The position numbers and the translations under genes are program-made. DNA of 64,000 nucleotides from assembly GCA_963921195.1 (NCBI GenBank), contig OY992537.1, positions 181,800,065 to 181,864,064 of the forward strand, written 5' to 3'. The notes beneath the pieces were generated by a model that was not told where the DNA came from, ran no database searches, and was given only the letters and a program-made list of their open reading frames with translations. Within the stretch, counting starts at the first letter, position 1, and each line of letters begins with the position of its first letter. The stretch is from Pegoplata infirma (Eukaryota; Arthropoda; Insecta; Diptera; Anthomyiidae). Of this stretch, positions 11,768 to 23,368 are shown piece after piece.

Positions 11768-13161
11768 TACAATTATTTTACCGCAAAAAAATATTGAAAA
11801 ACTCGAATATTTACAATAAAAATTGTAAATAAAAAAAAAAAATTGAATTTACAAAAAATCAAAAAATAAAATTGTAAATTTACAAATTGTTTGGTTAAAC
11901 TACTGTTTTTTATGACAAAAAACTTGTATATTTACAATAAATAGTGGTAAATTTACAATTTTTATTGTAAATATAACACTATTTCTTTTTTTTTGTCCTT
12001 AAAACAGTAGTTTAACCAAATAATTTGTAAATTTACAATATTGTTTTTGTATTTTCTATTTCATTTTTGTTAAATTACAACTTTTTTCAGTAAGTATACT
12101 ATTTTGTTTTTTAAATTTTCATATTTGTTTTGTAAATTTACAAAAAAATTGGTTTATTTACATATTTGTTTTGTAAATTTAAAGGTTTTTTTTTCATTGG
12201 TGCATCTTATTTTTCCTTCTTCGGCAGCTGGAGTAGCATTTCAACAACCTGAAAATATTTTTTTTTCACTTGAACACTTTTAACAAACTTTTTAGAGTAT
12301 AATTGCGAAGGAGGCTACACAAGAAAATTCTTATATTTTCAGGAAAAACTAGTCAATATATAACAATTTTTTTCGAATTTTTAATTATTTTTGCAAGTAT
12401 TTTTAAAAAATTAGAAAAAAAAAATCTTTGGCTATTGTATATTGGATGTTTAAGTACCTGTTAAAATAAGAAAAACTTAATTTTTCATAATTGGCAGCTT
12501 TTTATTGACATTTTAGTTGCCAGATTTAAAAAAAAAAATTACCAAAAAAATATGGTAAATTTACCAAAAAATGGTAAAAAATACAAAAAAAAACTAGAAC
12601 ATAAAAATTGTGGTATTTCACTAATTGTATCTGGACTTTATAAAATTTTCAAAAATTTTTTTCATGAAATTTTTTATTTATAAAAAATTATTTTTAAAAA
12701 ATTTTTTTACTACAAAACGCAAAAAAAAATCTGGAGTTAGAAAGTTTTGTTGCATAATTACATTTTTGTTTGAACAACATAAGTTTTCGTAATAAAATAA
12801 GTTTTGTAAAATTACCTTGGAATTTTGTACTTTTCAATACAAATTTTTTGTTTAATTAAATTTTTTTTTGTGAAACGACTAAATACCATCAAATAAAATG
12901 TTGTTGTACAATTAGAGTTTTCTTGTGTAAAAAAAACTAAACACCTTGTAATATTTTTTTAATTTGTAAAATAATTAATTTTTTTTGTAAATTTACCTTA
13001 AAAAAAAATTAAATAAATTTACCAACATAATAAAAGTACAAGGCAAACTGCAGTTTTCGTTTTATTAAAAATACAAGAATTTTTGTAAAAAGAAAAAAAT
13101 ATTAGTAAAATAGAATTACAATACCTTTTACTTGTAATTTTACAAAAAAAAATTTTGAGTG
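11768..13161. mobile_element. CACTCAAAA-type element, ancestral insertion (left copy)
   Basis: The inner end AAATTTTGAGTG (13161) is followed by TA. The outer end appears damaged where the right copy keeps a TGAGTG|TA boundary (33948). The interior consists of TTTACAAAA and GTAAATTTAC repeats. The right copy (30756-33948) carries three nested insertions that are absent here, which makes the left copy the better guide to the original element (about 1.4 kb). Confidence 0.65.
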
Positions 13162-13979
13162 TACTTATTTATATGAAAAAAATGACATATTTTGCAGATA
13201 TCGTAAGTTCGGAAAAATAACTTAAAAAAAAAGTTTGCAAAAATGCATTTTAAGATTGCATTTGCATTTAAAGTGCACTTCTGAGCAGCCAATATTTTTG
13301 CGTTTATTAAAAAAAAAAATTAAAATAGACAATCGTACCACTTGAATTTGCCTTAGATCAATAAGATACGACAAGTACTTAAGAAAATATAACTGTTCAA
13401 AGTTACACCAATTTTACATGTTTTTCGTATAATTTAAAAAATGCAAATTTTTATATGGGAAAATTGGGTAATCTTTTTTTAAAAAAAAAATATTAAAAAT
13501 AGTGCACTTATGGTGCACAAAGTTCGGAGGACACTTTTCTGTAGTAAAAATAATAAAGAAAATAATTATTATATTTAAAAAAAAAATCAAAAGGGATAAA
13601 AGTTTTGCAAAATGCACTTAAAAACTGCATTTGCATTTAAAATGCACTTTTAAACCATCAACTTTTTCGATATTTATAAATATAAAGATAGACTAACGTA
13701 CCATCATTTTGCGCTTTATTTCATAAAAATGCAATAAGTACTTAGAAATGTATAGCTGTTCATATTTACACAGATTTAGCATATTTTTGACTTTTTCGAA
13801 AATCGCGAATAAAATCGCGAATTTTTTAAATTCTTTGGATCTGATAAATGATATCTTTAAATGTCTCCATAGAGCTTGTGTTTGCAAAATATTGGAAAAT
13901 TTCAAAGGCCCTTGGTCAGATTTTTTTAGGTTTCTCGTGGAATTGCTGATATGTATATGAAAGTTTGAAATCATCTTTA

Positions 13980-14793
13980 CACTCAAAAAATTATGTCATT
14001 AACTGTTTGTAGTTTATTTAAAAAGTTTTCCGTTTAGTCGTTTTTAAAAGCAAAAACATTTGTTTGATGTTCAGTTTTTATTAATGACTTCTTCTGTCCT
14101 TTGTTTCAAAAATAACACACTAAAAAATAAAGACTTTCATTAACATTTAATCTTTAAAGTCATTTATTTTTGTTCTGTAAGTAAAAACTACTGATTATTC
14201 TTTAAATTTTTAATGATTTGTGTAAGTAATTTTTTTTAAAATTGTTGGTATTTTTTAATGAAATATCTTTAGTTTTTACCTACACAAGTCAGTAAATTTT
14301 TTGTAGAAAAAAAAAATCAAAAAATTATTTATAGAAATATAAAAACATGTTTGTATCAAGTGACTTTGGCACGATGGGTAGAGTGTCTGGCCAGAATGTA
14401 GTTGGTTGCGGGATCAATTCCCCAAAATTTTATTAAAAATTTTTAAAAAAATATTTCAATAGAAAATTGTATAAAATAACCTACGAAATCATTAATTTTT
14501 AATGTTTTCGTAGGTAATTTTTTTCGAATTTGTTGGTAAAAATAACAGAACTATCATTAATTTTTAATGTTTTCGTAGGTTATTTTTTTCGAATATGTTA
14601 GTAAAAAAGAGTGAAAAAACCGTAATTTTTTAATGTTTAATGTTATTTATTTTAGAAAATTTTGTCAACAGTAAAAAATAAATGTTGCTGTTTGTTAAAA
14701 TAAATGAATAATTACTGGGATGGTTTTCAATTGTTAATTCACTTGTTTTAAGTGTGTTTTTCTTTTGTTTTTGCCTACAAAAAATTTTGAGTG
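13980..14793. mobile_element. CACTCAAAAA-family MITE with tRNA-like insert, left arm only
   Basis: Starts CACTCAAAAAATTATGTC and ends AAAAAATTTTGAGTG, flanked by TA (13978-13979 and 14794-14795). The right arm at 29941-29942 has the empty site with a single TA (AATTTCATAAAGATG), which proves both the element ends and the TA TSD. Length 814 bp. The 5' part resembles the 398 bp MITE at 58465-58862 (AATTATGT ends). No transposase frame; a tRNA-like stretch lies at 14364-14424. Confidence 0.92.
14364..14424 (+). other. tRNA-like sequence (A-box and B-box-like) inside a MITE
   Basis: The sequence has GATGGGTAGAGTG, similar to a tRNA D-arm/A-box, and about 40 bases later GGTTGCGGGATCAATTCCCC, similar to a T-arm/B-box (GGTTCRANTCC with one or two mismatches). 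The acceptor stem does not close convincingly, so it is not called a tRNA gene. It could be a tRNA-derived SINE head captured by the MITE, or chance resemblance. The surrounding DNA is otherwise very AT-rich, so this GC-richer patch stands out. Confidence 0.45.
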
Positions 14794-17700
14794 TATGAAA
14801 TTTTCCTATGTCTTTAAGACATAAAGTTTGAAAAAATATTTTTTTTTGAAACTTTTTTAAACTTTTTAAAAAAATAAATTGATAAATTTTGAGTAAATTT
14901 TTTAGTAAGCATCTAATAATTTTTTATTGAAAATTTACTCAATACTATTAAATCGTTTATATCTATCTTCTATATATCGTCCATTCCACGAGACATTTGG
15001 TGATTTTAGGCATTTTTTTACCGAGGGTCTTCGGATTTTTACTATTTTTTTTATACAAATACTCTATGGAGCCAATTTCAAATTTCATCCATCAGATCGA
15101 AAATATTCGAAAAACTCGCGATTTAATTCACGATTTTCGTTTTTTAAAAAAGTAAAAAAAAAATGCAAAATCTGTGTAACTTTGAGCAGCTGTATTTTCT
15201 AAACTACTTATCGCATTTTAACAATCTATAGCGCATACGAATGGTATGTAAGTCTATTTTAATATCTAATAAACTGAAAAAATATCGGTGGTTTAAAAGT
15301 GCATTTTATATGCAAATGCAGTTTTGAAGTGCATTTTGCATTTTTTTTAATTAGCATATTTGGAAAATTTAGAATTTTTGCTACAAAAAAATGTCTTCAT
15401 GACAATGGACCGAGAATGTATGCTATTTTTAATAATTTTTTAAAAAAATACTTCCTTAAGTTTCCCTTATAAACATTTTTATTTTTTAAATTATACCAAA
15501 ATCATGTAAAAAGATATGTTTTTAAAACGTTATATTTTCGAAAGTACTAATCGTATCTTATTGTTTTTATGCACATTCGAAAGGTATTTTTGTTCATTTT
15601 TTGCATTTATTGACCGAAAAAATGTTGGTGTTTCAAAAATGCATTTTGAATGCAAATGCAGTTTCGAAGTGCATTTTTCAAAACTTTCACCCCTTTGAAT
15701 TTTTTTTAATTATCATATTCGAAAAGTTTACAATTTTTAGTACAAAATAAAGTCCTCCTAATAATGGACCCACTGTGTGTGTGCTATTTTTAAAGAAATT
15801 TTAAAAATTTCCTTGAAACAAATTTTAATATTTTAAATTAAACCAAAAAAAATCTGAAATTACAAGTTTTTTTAAAAAATTCTAAAAAATAGCACACACT
15901 GTGGGTCCATTATTAGGAGGACATTATTTTGTAGTAAAAATTGTAAACTTTTCGAATATGATAATTAAAAAAAATCAAAGGGGTAATAGTTTTGAAAAAT
16001 GCACTTCAAAACTGCATTTGCATTTAAAATGCATTTTCGAAACACCAAAATTTTTGCGATCATTATATGCAAAAAATAGACAAAAATAACTTTCCAATGT
16101 GCATAAAAGCATTAATATACGATTAGTACTTTTGAAAATATAACGGCTTAAAAACATGTCTTTTTACATGATATTGGTATAATTTAAAAAATAAAAATTT
16201 TTGTAAGGGAAACTTAAGGAAGTATTTTTTAAAAAAAAATATTAAAAATAGCAAACATTCTCGGTCCATTGTAATGAAAACATTTTTTTGTAGCAAAAAT
16301 TCTAAATTTTCCAAATATGCTCATTAAAAAAAAATTAAAAGGAGTAAAAGTTTCGCAAAATGCACTTCAAAACTGCATTTGCATATAAAATGCACTTTTG
16401 AACCACCAATATTTTTTCAGTATATTAGATATTAAAATAGACTTACATACTATTCGTATGCGCTATAGATTGTTAAAATGCGATTAGTAGTTTAGGAAAT
16501 ACAGCTGCTCAAAGTTACACAGATTTTGCATTTTTTTGACTTTTTTAGTGAAGAAAGGTATTTTTGTCCATTTCTTGCATATAATGACCCCAAAAATGTT
16601 GGTGTTTCACAAATGCATTTTAAATGCAAATGCAGTTTTGAAGTGCATTTTTAAAAGTTTTTCCCCTTTGAATTTTTTTTAATTATCATATTCGAAAATT
16701 TTACAATTTTTACTACAAAATAATGTCCTCCTTATAATGGACCCACTGTGTGTGCTATTTTTAAAGAAATTTTAAAAATTTCCTTAAAACAAATTTTAAT
16801 ATTTTAAATTAAACCAAAAAAAATCTGAAATTACATGATTTTTTAAAAAATTCTAAAAAATAGCGCACACAGTGGGTCCATTATTAGGTGGACATTATTT
16901 TGCAGTAAAAATTGATAATTAAAAAAAATACAAAGGGGAAAAAGTTTTGAAAAATGCACTTCAAAACTGCATTTGCATTTAAAATGCATTTGTGAAACAC
17001 CAACATTTTTGGGGTTATTATATGCAAAAAAAAAACAAAAATACCTTTCTAATGTGCATAACAACAATAAGATACGATTCGTACTTTTGAAAATATAACG
17101 GTTTAAAATCATGTCTTTTTACATGATTTTGGTATAATTTAAAAAATAAAAATTTTTATAAGGGAATCTTAAGGAAGTATTTTTTAAAAAAAAATATTAA
17201 AAATAGCATAGATTATCGGTCCATTGTAATGAAAACATTTTTTGGTAGCAAAAATTCTAAATTTTCCAAATATGCTAATTAAAAAAAATTAAAAAGGGTA
17301 AAAGTTTCGCAAAATGCACTTCAAAGCTGCATTTGCATATAAAATGCACTTTTAAACCACCGATAATTTTTCAGTTTATAATATATTAAAATAGACTTAC
17401 ATACCATTCATATGCGCTATAGATTGTTAAAATGCGATAAGTAGTTTAGGAAATACGGCTGCTCAAAGTTACACAGATTTTGCAATTTTTTTACTTTTTA
17501 AAAACGAAAATCGTGAATAAAATCGCGAGTTTTTTTGAATATTTTCGATCTGATGGATGAAATTTGAAATTGGCCATAGAGTATCTGTATGAAAAAAATA
17601 ACAAAAATCGGAAGACCCTCGGTCAGATTTTTTAAAATGTCTCATGGAATGGACGATATAACCATATATGTTAAAAAAAAAAGTTTTTTTACAGTTTGAA

Positions 17701-17885
17701 ATTGTTCTAAGATTTTTTACAGTTTGAAATTTTTCTAAGTTTTTTTTACAGTTTAAAAATTTTTGCAAGTATTTTTACAGTTTGATAAACTACATCTTCT
17801 GGTTCGAAGCGTACACAAACTTTATTTGGTGTATGTATCGTTGACCTGTGATGTATGTTATTTCAACCAAAAAAAAATCACTATA

Positions 17886-18147
17886 ACCCGATAAAATTTT
17901 ATACAATTAGATATAATTGGATCTTATTGTATCCAATCACATATAATTTGATGCCATTGGATAGAGACAAATTTCGGACAAAATTTTATCAAACTATATA
18001 CAAATGAATAAAATAAGATATTAATAAATCCAATTTAATGCAATTCTATCCACCATTTTTGGGATAAAATTATATCTAATTGTATTCGAGGACAGATCAA
18101 ACGTTATATAATTTTATGTGACGCCATATTAAAATTTTTACTCGGGT
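17886..18147. mobile_element. ACCCGA...TCGGGT hairpin MITE (left copy)
   Basis: 262 bp with ends ACCCGATAAAATTTTA and TAAAATTTTTACTCGGGT, and internal ACAATTAGATATAATT paired with AAATTATATCTAATTGT. It is present at the mirrored place (26590-26851), so it is older than the palindrome. No TSD could be assigned. Confidence 0.65.
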
Positions 18148-18568
18148 ACATACAAAAAAAAAAATAAAAAAAAAATTAAAAAAACTATTAAATTTTTATT
18201 AAATTATTTACTTAAATTGTTTTTAAAATTTTAAAAGTAAATTTTTAATTGCGTCAATTAAAAAATTTGTTTCCTCCATATTTTTTTCTGTGTACATTCA
18301 TAATAATGGAACGTTTTATTATTTTTGGGTGCTTGAAAAAGCTTAAAGAGACATGTCTAAGAGTGTGAACAGAACGCGACTTTTTCCATACGATTTGACA
18401 GTTAAAAACTGTGACCGGCACGGCAAAAAATTAAAATTTATTTTATTTTCTCTGCGAATCTCTTGTTTTTCCATTCCTCATACCGCAGCGTTGCCGCATT
18501 TTCACCACAAATTTTTATTTTTTCAATCACAATGGTGTAACAAACGTACAGTAGTGCCAACTTAATTA
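18148..18568. other. Low-repeat, GC-richer segment of unknown role (left copy)
   Basis: Bases about 18345-18560 have more balanced base composition than the surroundings and no internal repeats that I see. They are preserved in the right arm at 26174-26394, where a 70-codon frame translates identically. The predicted 70-residue peptide (18353-18565) resembles no family I know, and identity simply reflects recent duplication of the DNA. It could be the remnant of an exon or promoter. Confidence 0.35.
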
Positions 18569-19452
18569 CACTCAAAATAATACATTAGTAGATTTACTAA
18601 TTTTTTTTTTGCTAATGCTAGTAAGCAAACCTTTAGTAAATTTTTAGTTGTGATTAGCATGTTAGCAAAAATATCTTGTAAACTTCATTTAGCGCATTAG
18701 CAATTTTAAACAAAATTTGAACTATTTTTTTTTTCAAAATTTAAAATTTAGTTGACCAAATTTTTACAAGCTTTTTTGCTAATATTAGCATAAATAAATT
18801 GTAATTTTTTTTTTTAAGAAAACTTAAAATGGCGCTATCTTGGAAACTAAGCCAGATAGAGCAAAATGGAGGCCATTTTTGGTTCTCGGGCTCGCCATAG
18901 TATCGCCGGTCCTCTTCACATGTGTGGACCCAAATGGGTCCTAACTTTGGATCCAAAAAAGTTAGCATTCCCGAAAATTTTAAAATGCTCATATCTCGGA
19001 AAGTATTGCCGACACCACAAAAAGTCCCAACGCACTTTTGTAGCCCTCAACACGTAGAACAAGACCTCAAAATAACCAGAAGCTCTCCGAGTAATATTTT
19101 TGAAGCTATCGAGTTTTTAAATTCTCAAAACCCTAGTGGTCCCCTAAAATCACGTCTCAAAAACTAAGCAAGGTAGAGCGAAACGGACACAAATTTTGGA
19201 TCAAAAACTATGACGATTTTTAAGGAACCCAATTAGGTCTAGGCCCATCGGGGTCTGGACCTATCGGGTCCGAGCCCCATGGGGTCCTCTAATGTGTATG
19301 AACTAAGTTGAAATATAAAAAATTTCACTTAACTAATTTTTGGCAAAACATTTTTGCTAAATTTACCAAGAAAATTGTGGGTTCAAAATCAGCTAATTTT
19401 CTTGTAGGTTTACAAGCTTTTTTTGCTAACATTATAGTTTTTTTTTTGAGTG
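18569..19452. mobile_element. CACTCAAAA-family MITE, ancestral insertion (left copy)
   Basis: Starts CACTCAAAATAATACATTAG and ends TTTTTTTTTGAGTG, flanked by TA (18567-18568 and 19453-19454). The same insertion is at the mirrored site (25284-26170). The interior holds AAACTAAGCCAGATAGAGC and a GGACCC/GGGTCC-rich segment also found in 23369-24440 and 52454-53346, defining one subfamily. Several chance frames fall inside it. Confidence 0.9.
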
Positions 19453-19917
19453 TACATTGAATATGTGCTTATGGATTTTTTTCCGTAAAATTAAGTTTAT
19501 TTTATTAAAAGTGAGCACCACTGAACATTTTTGCCGTCGCCGTCCCCCCTTCGATGTTTTGGGCCTATATTCTCCGACAACGGCAACCGTTCCCCTGCCG
19601 TGCTTGTTCTGTTTCTACTCAAAGGAAGACCATTCAATATCAATTTTTTAACAACCAATTCATAATTAGGAGAAAATATATTCTAAAAGTCTGTGCCGAT
19701 TTTTGTTAATTAGTGTAATATAAGTTGAAAATTTTTAACAACCTTTAATAGCGTTTTCAGACAGATAATTGAACTTGATTTAGCCAACCTTGAAATTAAT
19801 AAAAATAAACGGAATATATATACATATCTATCTATATATATTAGAGTATTCAATCGATTAACCGTTAATCGGTGAACCGATTAATTTTGGTAGATTAACT
19901 GTTCAAATAATTTAAAC
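19453..19917. repeat. Innermost part of the left arm
   Basis: Mirrors 24824-25283. Bases about 19455-19640 are relatively GC-rich (GCCGTCGCCGTCCCCCCTTCG) and low-repeat; bases 19855-19900 contain GATTAACCGTTAATCGG, a small internal palindrome. The arm identity stops after CTGTTCAAATAA at 19917. Confidence 0.75.
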
Positions 19918-20013
19918 TTGCCAATTTTCAAATAACAAATAAATCGGTTAATTTAACCATTTGACTACCACAGGCAAGTACACTCAAAAAAAAAAATATT
20001 GTAAAACTAGCAA

Positions 20014-20200
20014 AAACAAGTAAGAGTGTTAAATTCGGCTGTGCCGAATCTTTTATACCCTCCCACACGTTTAAAATTAAAAAAAAAAATCGCAGGGGGT
20101 TTGTTTTTTTGTGGTGAGGGGGGGTGGAGGAGTTGGTGGGGGACACCTGTACGCCTGCTTTATATGTTTATATGCTTTATATTTATATATGGGGGGCGGC
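20014..20200 (-). mobile_element. mini-me 3' end fragment
   Basis: AACAAGTAAGAGTGTTAAAT is followed by the hairpin TTCGGCTGTGCCGAA and TTTTATACCCTCCCAC, which is the reverse complement of the mini-me 3' terminus. A G-rich stretch matches the C-rich tract seen upstream of the 3' end in other copies (for example 53901-53917). Confidence 0.65.
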
Positions 20201-20390
20201 TTTGGGGGGGGCGCACAGTGGGTTGAAACATATGTAAACTGGGGATTAATTCAGAAAAGCCCTTTATTATAAATATTTATATTTTTTTAGACTAACTATA
20301 CATTATTTAGTAAAAAAAAATGTTTTACAGAAAAAAAAAAAATTATAGAAAATATTTTTTTATTAAAAAAGAAGATATAACCTTTTGATA

Positions 20391-21360
20391 AAAATTGGCT
20401 CCTACCGCTCTATCTGCTCCAATAATGCCCCAAGAGATGTCAAATGTGTGACCGACCCCAAATATATTTTCAATCCCAACATTTTCTTAGAATATACCTA
20501 CATACCTACCCTCTATCTTTAACCCTTAATTAAGGTGGTCCCCAATTGTTTTTTATTTTTTTTTTTTTTAATTTATTTTATGAAATCAGCTCCCAGGGTG
20601 CGTCTTAGAGTATTAGTCAATAAGACCAACCCCCATTAATTTTTACCCCCCAACATTTTTTGGAACATACTTATACCGTATCTCCACTCGATAATGGGGC
20701 TCCCATATAAAATGCCATTTTTATAAAATCTGCTCCTACAGCTCTAACTGCTCCAAGGGTGCCCCTAGAAATGCAAATGTGTGACCGACCCCCAAAATTT
20801 TTTTAACCCCAACATTTTCTTAGAATATACCTACCCTCTATCATTAACCCTTAAGGTGGTCCCCACCAAATTTATTTTTATTTTTTATAAATTTGTTTTA
20901 TGAAATTAGCTCCTACCACTCTCATGGTGCGTCTTAGAGTGGTATCCACTAAGACCGACCCCCATTAATTTTTACCCCCCAAAATTTTTTTGGAACATAC
21001 TTATACCGTATCTCCACTCGATAATGGGGCTCCCATACAAAATTCCATTTTCATAAAATCTGCTCATACAGCTCTAACTGCCCCAAGGGTGCCCCTAGAG
21101 ATGTCGAATATGTGACCGACCACCAATATTTTTTTAACCCAAACATTTTCTTAGAATATACCTACCCTGTATATCACAACCCTTAAGGTGGTCCCCATAC
21201 ACATTTTTTTTTTTTTAATGAAATCAGTTGCTGCCGCTCCATGCTGGCTCCTAGAGGGTGAAATGTGAGATCAACTATCATTATTTTTTCATCCCCAAAT
21301 TTTTTTCAACGCACGCATCCCGTATCTCCTCTAACTAAGGGGTCTCCCATAATGCCCTTT
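20391..21360 (+). repeat. Tandem repeat, about 330 bp unit, about three copies
   Basis: The markers CTCCCATAYAAAATKCCATT (20699 and 21030) and GTGACCGACC (about 20448, 20783 and 21113) recur about 330-335 bp apart. Each unit also carries AACATTTTCTTAGAATATACC, TTAAGGTGGTCCCC and CGTATCTCCACTCGATAATGGGG. Found only in the axis spacer in this window. The high C content on the plus strand is unlike the neighbours. Confidence 0.85.
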
Positions 21361-22510
21361 CTCATATATTTTTCAGTTTTTTTTTAGCAACTGGAGTTCT
21401 TTCACAAAAATTTTAATAATTAAAAAAACGCGGTGCCTCTGCAAAAGTTTGGTATGGAATATGTAAGCTAAAATACAATATTAAAATATCACTTAATAAA
21501 ATTTGCTGGATCGCAACAAGAAATTTGTTGAAACTCTGTGTATATATCGAAAATACCCCAAATATGGAGCACTTTTTAAAAAAATATTAAAAATATTTGC
21601 AAAACATTTATCTAAAAAACATTAATGCAATTATGTAGCTAAATACCTGAAGTTGATGGTTCCATTTTAATAAAATTACTTTTAGAACGCTTAATAAGAA
21701 TTACACTGTGCAACAAATTTTGGGTCATCGCTTTGAGCCTCAATGCCTTCAACGCTATATGAAAGTAGAACATCAAATGGACAAAATCACTAAAGGGTTT
21801 TGCAAAGTCAGTTCGGATTTCTTTTTTATAGCCCACTAAAGTTTTTATTTTTTTATCAAAGGCGTTTGGAAAACGTCAAAAATACTATAATAAAAACTCA
21901 TCTGAGCTTCTAAATATGATTTGATGTCTTCAGTGAAATTGTATGGCGGTTCTTTTCTTAGAACATTTTTACCCTATAACTGCCATTTTAAGGGGTCATT
22001 TTAGTCCTTTTTCAAAAGCTAAACACAGAAGTCTAATAAAACGTCCATTTAGAGGGTTAAAATGTTCTACAAATATTTTCCTCATAAAATTTCTGTAGGG
22101 TTTGTCTAATGTACAAAGTTTGTGCCACATGCGCAAAATGCTTAAAAAGGGTTAAGTATAAATAATCAATGTTTGTTATTTTTTTTGCCAAAGCAGTGTT
22201 AAAATATATCGACAAAAAACAGTGCAAAAATGATTTTCTGATGTGTTTTAAAAAATTTTATGATGATTCTTTTCTTTGACCAAATTAACCCTCTAGCTCC
22301 CGTTTTAAAGCGTCTTTTTGTCCTTTTTTAAAAGAAATACAAAAAAGTTTATAAAAGGCAGTTAGAGGGTTAAAATGTTTTACAAATATTTTCTGCATCA
22401 AATTTTACTAGGGCACGTCTAAGACAGAAAGTTCTTCCATCATAAAGAAAATGCTTAAAAATTTTAAAGTATTAAAATTTTTTTTTATTTTATTTTTGGG
22501 CCGAAATAAA

Positions 22511-22930
22511 AAAAAACAAATAAAAAAGTTAAATTCGACTTTGTCGAATGTATTGATACCCTCCACAATGTAAAAAAGTTTACTTGCTAAAAAACAAAAC
22601 AAACATTTAAAAAAAAAAAAATCGATAAAAAAAAATTTTTGGTAAAAAAAAAATTCGACGAAAATATTTTTTTTTGTAAAAGAATATGTTTGTACTTGTT
22701 TAAACACCATTCGGTGATCAATTCTGTTCACGCAAATGTTTTTTTTTTAATATGTTTGTACTTGTTTTAATACCATTCGGTAATCAATTCTGTTCACATG
22801 TGTCAACCAGCAGCCGAATTAAAGCATTTTGCGTTTTTAGGTTATGTTGAATGTACCACAATTTTCGAGGTATTTTTATATTTTCGTTCATAACCGATTT
22901 CGCTCAAATGCAATACCAAACTACTTTTTT
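22511..22930 (-). mobile_element. mini-me fragment in the loop of the fold-back
   Basis: AAAAAAGTTAAATTCGACTTTGTCGAATG is the mini-me 3' stem-loop on the minus strand. A partly duplicated block follows (ATATGTTTGTACTTGTTT near 22684 and again near 22750), then the GTCAACCAGCAGCCGAATTA sequence shared with 31170 and 35645. The 5' half with the GTCY tract is missing. Confidence 0.7.
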
Positions 22931-23368
22931 TTTATTTCGGCCCAAAAAAAAAAAAAAAAAAAAAATTGAATACTTAAAAATTTTTAAGCATTTTCTATAT
23001 GCTGGACGAACTTTCTGTCTTAGACGTGCCCTAGTAAAATTTGATGCAGAAAATATTTGTAAAACATTTTAACCCTCTAACTGCTTTTTTTTATAGACTT
23101 TTTTGTATTTCTCTTAAAAAAGGACAAAAATTACCCTTTAAAACGGGAGCTAGAGGGTTAATTTGGTCAAAGAAAAGAATCATCACAAAATTTTATAAAA
23201 CACATCAGAACATCATTTTTAGCTCAAAATTATATTTGCACTGTTTTTTGTCGATATTTTTTAACACTGCTTTGGTAAAAAAAAATATCAAACATTGATT
23301 ATTTATACTTGACCCTTTTTAAGCACTTTGCGCATGTCGCACAAACTTTTACCACTTGACATCCCCTA

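Larger units (their letters stand above)
13164..17885. repeat. Block of about 350 bp palindromic modules carrying ATGCAAAT
   Basis: Repeated modules share a GTGCATTTTAAATGCAAATG core followed by CAG and a second AAGTGCATTTT; the TGCAAATGCAG part lies at 13625(-), 15311(+), 15651(+), 16012(-), 16373(-), 16625(+), 16967(-) and 17327(-). Each is followed by AAAACTTTTACCCCTTTGAT-like sequence and a GTCCTCC...GGACCCAC segment. Outer parts (14950-15200 and 17490-17660) contain matching CCATTCCACGAGACAT and ATCAGATCGAAAATATTC sequences in opposite orientation, so the block is itself an inverted repeat with its axis near 16.3 kb. The mirror block is 26852-30753. Non-coding. Confidence 0.85.
1..19917 (+). 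repeat. Left arm of giant inverted repeat
   Basis: This whole stretch reappears in reverse complement in the right arm. Anchor pairs read by eye: 1 with 53857, 2774 with 52450, 3898 with about 46514, 7686 with 40926, 13161 with 30756, 14796 with 29940, 18569 with 26170 and 19452 with 25284. From 14796 to 19917 the paired coordinates sum to about 44736 with almost no drift, so that inner part is collinear and nearly identical. Farther out, the sum changes in steps at arm-specific insertions. No protein gene was found in the arm. The outer end lies beyond the window. Confidence 0.93.
19918..21703. other. Left-only spacer at the palindrome axis
   Basis: This 1.8 kb has no counterpart on the right side, where GTTGCACAGTG is followed directly by TTATTTGAACAG. 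It contains the first ~33 bases of a CACTCAAAAA MITE (19981-20013), a mini-me 3' fragment (20014-20200) and a tandem repeat (20391-21360). It is either the original spacer between the arms or a later insertion. Confidence 0.7.

Noticed and set aside
14364..14424. Functional tRNA gene
   Set aside because: The acceptor and anticodon stems do not pair convincingly; only D-arm-like and T-arm-like parts are recognisable.
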